Assembly: GCA_016879935.1 (NCBI GenBank)
Contig: JAACJQ010000237.1
Location: 1 to 42,887 of the forward strand
Length of the DNA: 42,887 nt
DNA from: Archangiaceae bacterium
GTDB lineage: Bacteria; Myxococcota; Myxococcia; Myxococcales; Myxococcaceae
Reading direction: 5' to 3'
Positions 6,800 to 14,451 of the stretch are shown here, one piece after another. Position 1 is the first letter of the stretch. Each line of letters begins with the position of its first letter. The position numbers and the translations under genes were made by a program. The notes below the pieces were generated by a model. It was given only the letters and a program-made list of their open reading frames with translations, made no database searches and was not told the DNA's origin.

Positions 6800-7921
6800 T
6801 CAACGCGTCAGCTGCTTCCACGCGGTGACCAGCGCGGCGGCAGCTTCGACGACCTGCGCTTCGGTCGTCATTCTGCCGAGGCTCAAGCGCACGGTGCCTT
6901 CGACGTCGGCGGCTGGCAGCCCCATCGCGAGGATGATGGACGACGCCGTCTCGTGACCGTCGTGACAGGCGCTCCCGGTGCTGGCGGCGATGGTCGGCGT
7001 CGCGGCGAGCAGGGCGCTGCCCGTCACGCGGGGGAACCGAACGCTCAACGTGTTCGGCAGCCGTGGCGCGCGCGAGCCATTCACACCGAGCCCCGGAATC
7101 TGGTCCGAGAGCAGTTGAAAGAGGCGATCGCGCAGCAGACCGACACGTTTCGCCTCGGCCTCGAGCGTCTTGCTCGCGATGGCTGACGCGACACCGAGCC
7201 CCACGATGGAGGCGACATTCTCGGTGCCGGGCCTCAACCCGCGCTCGTGGTTCGCGCCGAGCAGATACGGCTCGAGCTCGAGTCCGCTGCGAACGAACAG
7301 GGCGCCGACGCCTTTCGGCGCGTAGAGCTTGTGGCCGCACACCGTCAGCGCATCGACGTCGAGCGCACGCACGTTCACCGGCACCTTGCCGACGCTCTGC
7401 GACGCATCGGTGTGCATGAGGCCGTTCGCTGCGCGAGCGAGGCGCGCGAGCCCTGCGATGGGCTGCAGCACGCCCGTCTCGTTGTTCGAGTGCATCACCG
7501 AGACGAAACACGCGCTCGGCAGTTCGGAGGGAAGCGCGGTGAGCCCGTTGCGGTCGACGGGCAATCGCTCGACCTTCCAGCCTTCGGCTTCGAGCGCGCC
7601 GACAGGCCCACTCGTCGCGGGGTGTTCGACGACGCTGGTGACGAACGTGCGGCTCCCCGCGTGTGCGCGCGTGAGGCCGAGAATGGCGAGGTTGTTCGAC
7701 TCGGTGCCGCCCGAGGTGAAGAGCAACTCCTTCGCGTCGCAGTGGAGCAACGCAGCCACCTGCGCGCGCGCGTGCTCGACCGCCTCCTTCGCGCGTTTGC
7801 CGTACACGTGACCGCTCGACGGGTTGCCGAAGTGCTCGCGCAGGTACGGAATCATCGCGTCGACGACTTCGGGCAGCAGCGGCGTGGTGGCGTTGAAGTC
7901 GAGATAGAGCGGGTCGGTCAC
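6800..7921 (-). CDS. Cysteine desulfurase (NifS/IscS family, class V aminotransferase)
   Basis: A 373-aa PLP enzyme that moves sulfur from cysteine to an enzyme persulfide for Fe-S, thiouridine or other sulfur pathways. It shows the family order: LYLDFNATTPLLPEV at the N-terminus, GNPSSGH, the TSGGTESNNLAILG phosphate-binding region, the catalytic His in VVEHPATSG, HTDASQSVGKVP, the PLP lysine in GHKLYAPKG, the RPGTENVASIVG arginine segment, and the active-site Cys loop STGSACHDG. The start is GTG 7921, overlapping the PhyH gene's stop by 4 nt (GTGA). No scaffold (iscU) or iscR lies beside it. Its operon partners are a PhyH-like dioxygenase and an aldo/keto reductase, so this is probably not the housekeeping isc locus. 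The assignment to IscS or NifS subgroup is open. Confidence 0.93.
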   Translation of the reverse strand: MTDPLYLDFNATTPLLPEVVDAMIPYLREHFGNPSSGHVYGKRAKEAVEHARAQVAALLHCDAKELLFTSGGTESNNLAILGLTRAHAGSRTFVTSVVEHPATSGPVGALEAEGWKVERLPVDRNGLTALPSELPSACFVSVMHSNNETGVLQPIAGLARLARAANGLMHTDASQSVGKVPVNVRALDVDALTVCGHKLYAPKGVGALFVRSGLELEPYLLGANHERGLRPGTENVASIVGLGVASAIASKTLEAEAKRVGLLRDRLFQLLSDQIPGLGVNGSRAPRLPNTLSVRFPRVTGSALLAATPTIAASTGSACHDGHETASSIILAMGLPAADVEGTVRLSLGRMTTEAQVVEAAAALVTAWKQLTR

Positions 7922-8670
7922 GGGAACACCTCGAAGAACTGGCGCGGCGCGCGCTTCTTGCGAACGCACTTCACGCGATCGTTCAGGTAGCAGGCCGAGA
8001 AGCCGAGGCGACGGTGCCCCGTGTGCGTCTTGCCCGAGCGGTGCCAGACGAAGTTGTGCAGCAGCACGCTCTCTCCAGCCTTCACGGGAACGGCGACGGG
8101 CTCGAACTGACGCTCCGCGACGCGGTCATCGGGCACGACTCCGCCCAGCGGCGTGGCGAGGCCCCAGCGATGCGAGCCGGGCACGAACTCGAGACAGCCT
8201 CCGTTCTCGGGAGCGTCGTCGAGCGCCGTCCACACCTGCACTTCGGGGTTCTCACTGAGGCCCCACAGCTTGCCCGCGTCTTGATGCCACGGAATCTCGG
8301 TGCCACCTCCGGCGGCTTTGTTGAAGACGATGGCGCGGTAGAGCGTGACGCGCCCGGGAATGAGCGTGCGCACGAGCGGCTCGAGCGCCGGGTGTCGAAT
8401 CAGCGCGCGGAACGTGTCGTCGAGCTCGAGCTTCTCCATCTTGCGATAGTTCAGTGACGGGCCCTGCCAGCCGAGGCCGAGCGGCGCGTCGCGGTAGTCG
8501 CCGGTCGTCGCGTCCATCTGGAAGAACATGCCGGGCCAGGTGACGCGACCGAGCATCAACGCCTCGGAGCGCGCACGCAGTGACTCGAGCATCACGTCGT
8601 CGACGACCTGGCCCAGCTTCGCGAAGCCGTGCTCCCGGTACTGCGCGATGGCGGTGGTCACGTCGATCAT
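7918..8670 (-). CDS. Phytanoyl-CoA dioxygenase (PhyH) family protein
   Basis: A 250-aa Fe(II)/2-oxoglutarate-type oxygenase. The facial triad is visible as H129-x-D131 in EIPWHQDAGKLWG and H210 in LLHNFVWHRSGKT, with the oxoglutarate-binding Arg probably in GHRRLGFSACY. The segment NGGCLEFVPGSHRWG is the usual PhyH jelly-roll strand. The substrate cannot be read from sequence; relatives hydroxylate lipids, small alcohols or secondary metabolites. The start ATG at 8670 overlaps the stop of the upstream aldo/keto reductase (ATGA), and its own stop overlaps the cysteine desulfurase start (GTGA), so all three should be made together. The C-terminus is basic and ends in QFFEVFP. Confidence 0.88.
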   Translation of the reverse strand: MIDVTTAIAQYREHGFAKLGQVVDDVMLESLRARSEALMLGRVTWPGMFFQMDATTGDYRDAPLGLGWQGPSLNYRKMEKLELDDTFRALIRHPALEPLVRTLIPGRVTLYRAIVFNKAAGGGTEIPWHQDAGKLWGLSENPEVQVWTALDDAPENGGCLEFVPGSHRWGLATPLGGVVPDDRVAERQFEPVAVPVKAGESVLLHNFVWHRSGKTHTGHRRLGFSACYLNDRVKCVRKKRAPRQFFEVFP

Positions 8671-9581
8671 CGGGCGTAGCTCGCGTCGGTGCCGGTGAAC
8701 TCGCGGTGGGCGGTGTCGATGGCCGCGAGGAGATTGGCAGGGAGCGCCTTCGCAGCGGCGTCGATCGATTCGGTCAGCTGCGCTTCGCTCGCCGGGCCCA
8801 GCAGCACGACGTCGACGCCTTCGCGTTGCGCGACCCACGCGAGCGAGAGCTGGAAGAGCGACAAGCCCGCCTGACTCGCGAGCGCCGCGCACTTCATCGC
8901 GAACCCGCGCATCGTCTCGGAGCCGTCGCGCTTGCGATAGAGCCCGTTCGTCTCGAGCCGCGCTGACTTCGGAACTGGCGCCGACGGCTCTCTCGCGAGC
9001 AACCCGCCAGCGAGCGGGTTGTAGATGACGGTCTGAATCGGGAACCGGCGCGTGAAGGCGAAGTACTCGAGGTCGAGCTGGCGAATGGCGAGGTTGTAGA
9101 GCACCTGTGACTGCACCGGCTTCGGCAGCCCACGCGCGTCGCAGAGGTGGTTCAGCTCGCCGAGCTGCCAGGCAGCGAAGTTCGAGACGCCCCACGCACG
9201 CGCCTTCTTCGACTCGAGCACCGTCGAGAGGCCCTCGAGCGTCTGCTCGAGCGGCGTCGCGTGATCGGGCACGTGGAGCAGGTACACGTCGACGAAGTCG
9301 GTCTTCAGTCGAGCGAGCGATTCGTCGAGTGACGCGACGACACGCGCGGCGCCGAGCCCTTCCTTCTTCCACGCGCCGACCTTGGTGGTGATGGTGACAC
9401 TCTCGCGACGGGCGCCGAGCGCGCGGCCGAGCACCTGCTCCGAGAGGCCTTCGTTGTAGAGGTTCGCGGTGTCGAAGGCGGTGAGGCCGGCGTCGAGGGC
9501 ACGCTCGACGATGCGTCGCGCCTCGGGCTCGGCCGTCCGCTTTCCGAAGTTCATCGTTCCGACGGCGAGGCGAGCGCGCAC
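8667..9581 (-). CDS. Aldo/keto reductase
   Basis: A 304-aa NAD(P)H-dependent TIM-barrel oxidoreductase. The catalytic tetrad is present: D37 and Y42 in AFDTANLYNEG, K67 in ITTKVGAW, and H103 in YLLHVPDHATP. The usual GVSNFAAWQL segment and a C-terminal nucleotide-binding helix (LLGPASEAQL) follow. It is first in a three-gene minus-strand operon with PhyH and cysteine desulfurase. The GTG start at 9581 faces the start of the carbon-nitrogen hydrolase gene across at most 36 bp, so both promoters lie in that space or overlap coding DNA. No Shine-Dalgarno is visible; TATGAA sits 5 nt upstream of the start. The substrate is unknown. Confidence 0.92.
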   Translation of the reverse strand: MRARLAVGTMNFGKRTAEPEARRIVERALDAGLTAFDTANLYNEGLSEQVLGRALGARRESVTITTKVGAWKKEGLGAARVVASLDESLARLKTDFVDVYLLHVPDHATPLEQTLEGLSTVLESKKARAWGVSNFAAWQLGELNHLCDARGLPKPVQSQVLYNLAIRQLDLEYFAFTRRFPIQTVIYNPLAGGLLAREPSAPVPKSARLETNGLYRKRDGSETMRGFAMKCAALASQAGLSLFQLSLAWVAQREGVDVVLLGPASEAQLTESIDAAAKALPANLLAAIDTAHREFTGTDASYAR

Positions 9582-9588
9582 ACCGCTT

Positions 9589-9605
9589 CATACGACGCGC
9601 GTATG
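9589..9605. promoter_or_regulatory. Inverted repeat in a minimal divergent intergenic region
   Basis: CATACG (9589-9594) and CGTATG (9600-9605) are exact reverse complements around a 5-bp spacer. The element lies between the divergent starts at 9581 and 9618, the only space available for control of both genes. It covers the alternative ATG at 9603 and overlaps the TATGCT hexamer at 9602-9607. It could be an operator or part of both promoters; six-base arms are short, so chance is not excluded. Confidence 0.35.
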
Positions 9606-9617
9606 CTGACCGCAGCG

Positions 9618-10331
9618 ATGTCGCTCAACGTCACCATCGTCGAGCCCCCTGCCCTGTTCGGTGAGCCGGGAAAACAGCTCCAGCGCATCGACACCATCCT
9701 CGACATGGCGCCCGTCGGTGACGTCATCGTGCTGCCCGAGACGACGCTGACTGGCTACGTCTCTCCGCAGGGTCTGTTCGACCTGAGCGCCTTCGCGGAG
9801 CCGTTCGAGAGTTCACAGCTCGCCGGGCTTCGGGAGCTCGCCGTTCGTCGCCGCGCGGCCGTCATCGGTCCCGTCATCGAGCGTGATGGAGAACGGCGTT
9901 TCAACACGCAGGTCGTGCTTGCGGCCGATGGTTCGCTGCTCGCGAAGTACCGCAAACGTCACCCCTGGTACCCCGAGACGTGGGCGACGCCGGGCGACCT
10001 TCCATTTCCCCGGTTTCGCCTCGGCGAGCTCGAGTGCACTCTGGCCATCTGCTTCGACGTGCACTTCCTGGCCGAGGAGGCGATGCACGAGCTCGGCGAA
10101 TCCGACGTGCTGTTCTTCTGCTCTGCCTGGGTCGACAGCGAGTTCGACTCGAGGCCAGACCATCTGGTGCCGCTCGCGCGCGACTTCGGCCTCGTCGTCG
10201 TGAACGCGAACTGGGGCCGTGGTGACCCTGCGCTCCCGGGCCAGGGAGGCTCGATGGTGGTCGGCCCGACGGGAGCGATTCTCTCGCGCGCCACCGAACT
10301 CCACCGCCGCCTCGACGTGCGCATCGATTGA
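9618..10331 (+). CDS. Carbon-nitrogen hydrolase (nitrilase superfamily)
   Basis: A 237-aa enzyme from ATG 9618 (242 aa if the ATG at 9603 is used). The Glu-Lys-Cys catalytic triad is clear: Glu in VLPETTLTGY, Lys in KYRKRHPWYPE, and Cys in LAICFDVHFLAEE. These enzymes hydrolyse amides, nitriles or carbamoyl groups in the cytoplasm. The substrate is not evident; ICFDVHF rather than ICYDxRF suggests a divergent branch. I prefer 9618 because the first five codons of the longer form overlap the inverted repeat and the family core starts at SLNVTIVEPP. No Shine-Dalgarno precedes either start. The methyltransferase gene follows after 31 bp. Confidence 0.88.
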   Translation: MSLNVTIVEPPALFGEPGKQLQRIDTILDMAPVGDVIVLPETTLTGYVSPQGLFDLSAFAEPFESSQLAGLRELAVRRRAAVIGPVIERDGERRFNTQVVLAADGSLLAKYRKRHPWYPETWATPGDLPFPRFRLGELECTLAICFDVHFLAEEAMHELGESDVLFFCSAWVDSEFDSRPDHLVPLARDFGLVVVNANWGRGDPALPGQGGSMVVGPTGAILSRATELHRRLDVRID

Positions 10332-10362
10332 CCTGCGGCGACACGTGGGTCATGGGCCAGCC

Positions 10363-11373
10363 ATGAGCTCCCTCGCCACGCTGTTGCCGGCCTGCATCGA
10401 CGCCCGGGCTTCACTGCTCGATGAGAAGCACCTCTCGGGCTGCCGCCTCTTCAACGGCTTCGTCGAAGGCCTGCCCACGCTCGCCCTCGATCTCTACGGC
10501 ACCACGCTCGTCATTCACGATCACTCCAGCGCGAAGACGGGCGACGAAGCGCTCGCGAAAGAGGCGCTCGAGCTGACGAAGCAGAAGCTGCCGTTCATCA
10601 CGACCGCGCTGTGGAAGGTGCGCAGCTCCGACAACACCGAGCTTCGCAATGGCGTGATGCTGCTCGGCGAAGAGAAGCAGCTGTGCCGCCGCATCGTCGA
10701 AGACGGGGTCTCGTATGCGCTGGCGCTTCGCCTCAACCGCGACGCGAGCCTCTACCTCGACACCCGCGGGCTGCGGGCGTGGGCGAAGGCGAACCTCGCC
10801 GGCAAGCGCGTGCTCAACACGTTCGCGTACACGGCGAGCCTGGGCGTGGCGGCGAAGGCGGGCGGCGCGAGCGAGGTGCTCAACACCGACCTGAACAACG
10901 CGTTCCTCACCGTGGGCCGTGACTCGTGGTCGATGAACAAGTGGCTCGTGAAGCGCCCCGAGTTCCGGCCTGGTGACTTCTTCGACGTCGTCGGCCAGCT
11001 CAAGCGCGAGCGCCGCACCTTCGACTGCGTGTTCGTCGACCCGCCGCTGTTCTCGGTGACCGAGCAGGGCCGCGTCGATCTCGTCGCCGACATGGAGCGC
11101 CTGCTCAACAAGGTGCGCCCGCTCATCGCGCACGACGGCTACCTCGTCGCGGTGAACAACGCCGTGTTCGTGCCCGGCAGCGACTTTCAGGCCGTCATCG
11201 ACCGCATCTGCAGCGACGGCTTCCTCACGCTCGAGACCCGCGTCGACGCGCCGCTCGACTTCGTGGGCACCGAGGCCACCCGCCGTGGCCAGGCGCCAGC
11301 CAGCCCTGCGCCGTTCAATCACTCGACGAAGATGGCGGTGCTGCGCGTCACCCGGAAAGACGGGAAACGCTGA
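10363..11373 (+). CDS. Class I SAM-dependent methyltransferase, RlmI/RlmK-like
   Basis: A 336-aa protein resembling the 23S rRNA cytosine-C5 methyltransferase family (RlmI, and the C-terminal half of RlmKL). An N-terminal region with CRLFNGFVEGLPTLALDLYG resembles the accessory domain just after the PUA domain of RlmI. The Rossmann core follows, with motif I at RVLNTFAYTASLGVAAKAGG, an acidic strand end VLNTDLNNAF, and motif IV FVDPPLFS. RlmI carries an N-terminal PUA domain and a catalytic Cys; no full PUA domain fits here. Target and specificity are therefore uncertain. The start ATG at 10363 fits the domain start; earlier in-frame codons read through the hydrolase gene. Confidence 0.8.
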   Translation: MSSLATLLPACIDARASLLDEKHLSGCRLFNGFVEGLPTLALDLYGTTLVIHDHSSAKTGDEALAKEALELTKQKLPFITTALWKVRSSDNTELRNGVMLLGEEKQLCRRIVEDGVSYALALRLNRDASLYLDTRGLRAWAKANLAGKRVLNTFAYTASLGVAAKAGGASEVLNTDLNNAFLTVGRDSWSMNKWLVKRPEFRPGDFFDVVGQLKRERRTFDCVFVDPPLFSVTEQGRVDLVADMERLLNKVRPLIAHDGYLVAVNNAVFVPGSDFQAVIDRICSDGFLTLETRVDAPLDFVGTEATRRGQAPASPAPFNHSTKMAVLRVTRKDGKR

Positions 11374-11429
11374 GAGGTCGTGCTAGCAGCGGCTCGCCTC
11401 ACTCCCCCCGCGGTCCATTCGAGGAAGCC

Positions 11430-12059
11430 ATGCTCAAGAAACTCGCTCTCGGTCTGGGCGCCGTCGTCGCTGTGCTGGTCATCATCATCGCGACGCGGCC
11501 GTCGGAGTTCGCCATCAAGCGCTCGCTCGCGATCAACGCGCCGCCTGAGATCGTCTACGCACACGTCGTCGACTTCCACGAGTGGGCAAGCTGGTCTCCG
11601 TGGGACGCGTTGGACCCCTCGATGAAGAAGACCTACACTGGCGGGCCCGGCGTCGGCGCGAAGTACGAGTGGCTGGGCAACGACAAGGTCGGCAGCGGTG
11701 CGATGACCATCGCCGACGCGAAGCCCAACGAGGCCGTCGGCATCACGCTCGAGTTCAAGACGCCCATCGAGGCCACCAACCGCACCGACATCACCTTCGC
11801 GAAGTCGGCGACCGGCACCGACGTGACGTGGTCGATGTCGGGCAACAACAACTTCATGAGCAAGGCGTTCTCGCTCGTGGTCGACATGGACAAGATGGTC
11901 GGCGCCGACTTCGAGAAGGGCCTGGGGTCGCTCAAGAGCGTGAGCGAGACCCACGCGAAGAAGGCGGCCGAAGAGAAGGCGGCTGCCGAGAAGGCCGCGG
12001 CTGAGGCTGCTGCCGCCGCCGCTGCTGCTGCTGCGACCGTCGACGCCGGCACGCCTTGA
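11430..12059 (+). CDS. Membrane-anchored SRPBCC (polyketide cyclase-like) protein with Ala-rich tail
   Basis: A 209-aa protein with an N-terminal membrane anchor (KKLALGLGAVVAVLVIIIA), then an SRPBCC domain from about residue 25 to 165: FAIKRSLAINAPPEIVYAHV, the FHEWASWSPWDALDP loop, and VTWSMSGNNNFMSK. These features match the polyketide cyclase/dehydrase branch, a hydrophobic-cavity fold. The last 45 residues are a Lys/Glu/Ala helix that turns into an uninterrupted Ala run before VDAGTP. A Shine-Dalgarno (GAGGAA) lies just before the ATG. It is one of three SRPBCC proteins in the window, each with a different added module. Function is not known; the domain would face the periplasm if the anchor is a signal anchor. 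Confidence 0.8.
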   Translation: MLKKLALGLGAVVAVLVIIIATRPSEFAIKRSLAINAPPEIVYAHVVDFHEWASWSPWDALDPSMKKTYTGGPGVGAKYEWLGNDKVGSGAMTIADAKPNEAVGITLEFKTPIEATNRTDITFAKSATGTDVTWSMSGNNNFMSKAFSLVVDMDKMVGADFEKGLGSLKSVSETHAKKAAEEKAAAEKAAAEAAAAAAAAAATVDAGTP

Positions 12060-12087
12060 CGTCGCACGCGCGTGAGGTGAAAGCGAC

Positions 12088-12699
12088 GTGGTGACTTCAC
12101 GATCGTTCGCCTTCGACGCCGAGTACTACCGCCGGTACTACGAAGACCCGAAGACCCGCATCTACGACCGCGCCCGGCATGCCCACCTCATCGAGGGCGT
12201 GCTGGGGTTGTTGTCGTGGTTCGGGTGGCCGGTCGACTCGGTGCTCGACGTCGGCGCGGGCGTCGGCTGGTGGAACGATTGGCTGAAGAAGCACCGCAAG
12301 CACGTTCGGTACGTCGGCACCGAGATGGACGCGGCCATCTGCAAACGCTTCGGCCACACGCAGGCCGACATTCGCTCGTTTCGCCTGCCCGAGCGCTTCG
12401 ACCTCGTCGTGTGCCACGGCGTGCTCCCGTACGTCGACGACGCGGGGCTGCCCGACGCCATCGAGAACCTCGCGGCGATGTGCGGCGGGTTTCTGTACCT
12501 CGAGGCGATCACGAAGCGTGACGTCGCGGGCAACGTCGACACCGAGCTGACCGACACGCGCGTGCATCAGCGGCCTGGCGCGAAGTACCGCAAGCTGCTC
12601 GCGCCGCACTTTCGGCAGGTGGGCGCGGGGCTGTGGGCGAAGCGTGATGCGCCGGTCGTCTTCTACGAGCTCGAGGCGGGGCTCGACGCGAAGCGGTGA
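12088..12699 (+). CDS. Class I SAM-dependent methyltransferase
   Basis: A 203-aa protein with a SAM-binding motif I, SVLDVGAGVGWWNDWL, an acidic residue at the end of strand 2 (YVGTEMDAA), and motif IV FDLVVCHGVLPYVDD. It begins with an aromatic-rich segment (FDAEYYRRYYEDPKTRIYD) typical of a small-molecule methyltransferase group. The start is GTG 12088, or the adjacent GTG 12091, with AGGTGA about 8 nt upstream. It ends 1 bp from the convergent carboxylesterase gene. The substrate is unknown. Confidence 0.82.
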   Translation: MVTSRSFAFDAEYYRRYYEDPKTRIYDRARHAHLIEGVLGLLSWFGWPVDSVLDVGAGVGWWNDWLKKHRKHVRYVGTEMDAAICKRFGHTQADIRSFRLPERFDLVVCHGVLPYVDDAGLPDAIENLAAMCGGFLYLEAITKRDVAGNVDTELTDTRVHQRPGAKYRKLLAPHFRQVGAGLWAKRDAPVVFYELEAGLDAKR

Positions 12700-12700
12700 C

Positions 12701-14383
12701 TCAAGGAGGCGCCGGCACCGTCGTGCCGACCAGCGCGTCCCAGAAGTCGCACTCGGCGCTGCGCCACCCCGTGCCCGTGGCAGGCGTCGCGTCGATGCGC
12801 ATGAACGGCTCGGAGTTGCCGTAGGCGGGCCAGGCGATCGACCCGACCCCGTTGGGGTCTCCTGTCGCAGCGAAGCGCGTCCACCAGCCCAGCATCGAGG
12901 CTTCGACGGCGACGTCTCCCGCAGGCAACGCGGGCGCCGTCTCGCTCAGCTTCTGAAACAGGTAGCTCAGCTCGATGCCGTGAAACGCGCCGCGGGCAGG
13001 CTGCAGGGCTCGGGTGAACAGGTAGCGATAGACGGGCGTGCCTGGCTGGCCGATGGCGGCCGCTCTCGCGCTGAGCCGGGCCGTGCACCCGAAGAAGCCG
13101 TCGGTCGTCACTTGAATGAGGGCCTTTCGCGGCGTGCCGTACGTGGCGGTCGGGTAGAGCTGCTGGGTCACGCGGTCGACGAGGCCTGGCGCGAGCAGAG
13201 CGCTGACGGCGGCGCGGTACTCGGCTTCGGTGGTGATGAGCGGCATGGTGAGCGCGGTCTCGTCGAGGTTCGAGCCGACGACGAGCGGCACCTTGTGATG
13301 CCGCCCGTTCTGCATCGCGACGTACGGCACCTCGGGCAGCACGCGGCCATCGACCACGGGGCCCCAGCTCACCGACGGCCGGCGACCGCCCACCACCACG
13401 GGCACCGGGTACGCGCGAATCAGCGCCTCGGGAGACAGCGAGCGCAGACAAGCGGCGACGTCGGCCACGCCCGCACAACCGGTGCCCTGGAGCCAGAGCG
13501 CCGCCTCGTTGCGACGAAGCTCTGGCGTGAGCGCGGCCGAGCAGGCGCCCGACTCGATGACGGCGCGCTGAAAGAGCCCCGCCGACCCGGGCGTCGCGAG
13601 CTGCGTGCAGGTGTTCACGGCGCCGGCCGACTCTCCGAAGAGCAGCACGCGTGACGGGTCGCCGCCGAAGCTGCGCACGTTGCGCTGCACCCACCGCATG
13701 GCGGCGTGCTGATCCATCAACGCGTAGTTGCCCGAGACCCCGCCGTCGGTCTCTTCGTCGAGCGCGGGTGTCGAGAGGAAGCCCAGCACGCCGAGGCGGT
13801 ACTGAAGCGTCACCACCACCACGCCGCCCCGTTGCGCGAGCCGGGTGCCGTCATAGAGCGCGATCGACTGCCCGCCGATCAGCTCGCTCGCAGAACCGAC
13901 CGTGTTGCCGCCGCCATGAATGAAGAGCATCACCGGAAGGCCGGCGTCGGGGCTCGCCTGCGCGGGCGTGAAGACGTTCACCGTGAGGCAATCTTCGTTG
14001 CCCTCGAACGGAGCGCCCGCGTCGAAGGGCATGCCCTGCTGCTGGTCGAGCTGCGGGCAGCGCGAGCCGAACTGCTGCGCCTCACGAACGCCAGACCAGC
14101 ACGCGTGCTCCTCTTCGGGCGGGCGCCAGCGGAGCGAGCCGACGGGCGGCTTCGCGAAAGGAATGCCACGAAACGCACGGCCCTCGGCCGAGACCTGCCC
14201 ACGCACCGGGCCGCGCTCGGTGAAGACGACGTCGACCGAGGCCTCGACCCCCGCGTTGCAGTCGACTCCGGCGTCGAGGGCCTCCCCGGCGTCGCCCGCG
14301 TCACTGGTTGAACCACTGTCGACGACCGGGGGAGCGACCCCGCACGCAAGACCGAGACACACGACCGGAAGCAGAGCGCGCAT
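12701..14383 (-). CDS. Type B carboxylesterase lipoprotein
   Basis: A 560-aa alpha/beta hydrolase of the cholinesterase/carboxylesterase family, predicted to be exported and lipid-anchored (MRALLPVVCLGLACG, lipobox Cys14). A short Asp-Ala-Gly linker precedes the catalytic domain. The oxyanion hole is HGGG (156-159), the nucleophile is S252 in LLFGESAGAVNT, the acidic member is in SNLDETAL, and the His is in GAFHGIELSYLF. Cysteine pairs such as C95-C109 and those in CAGVADVAAC suit an oxidising compartment. It hydrolyses carboxylic esters; the natural substrate is unknown. It is divergent from the FGE-domain lipoprotein (68 bp between starts), and the pair may share a control region. Confidence 0.92.
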   Translation of the reverse strand: MRALLPVVCLGLACGVAPPVVDSGSTSDAGDAGEALDAGVDCNAGVEASVDVVFTERGPVRGQVSAEGRAFRGIPFAKPPVGSLRWRPPEEEHACWSGVREAQQFGSRCPQLDQQQGMPFDAGAPFEGNEDCLTVNVFTPAQASPDAGLPVMLFIHGGGNTVGSASELIGGQSIALYDGTRLAQRGGVVVVTLQYRLGVLGFLSTPALDEETDGGVSGNYALMDQHAAMRWVQRNVRSFGGDPSRVLLFGESAGAVNTCTQLATPGSAGLFQRAVIESGACSAALTPELRRNEAALWLQGTGCAGVADVAACLRSLSPEALIRAYPVPVVVGGRRPSVSWGPVVDGRVLPEVPYVAMQNGRHHKVPLVVGSNLDETALTMPLITTEAEYRAAVSALLAPGLVDRVTQQLYPTATYGTPRKALIQVTTDGFFGCTARLSARAAAIGQPGTPVYRYLFTRALQPARGAFHGIELSYLFQKLSETAPALPAGDVAVEASMLGWWTRFAATGDPNGVGSIAWPAYGNSEPFMRIDATPATGTGWRSAECDFWDALVGTTVPAPP

Positions 14384-14451
14384 GGCGGCACCAACCCGTG
14401 AGGTGGCGGAAAGTTGTGTCGACCCCTCACTTCCTGCAACACCTCGTATTG

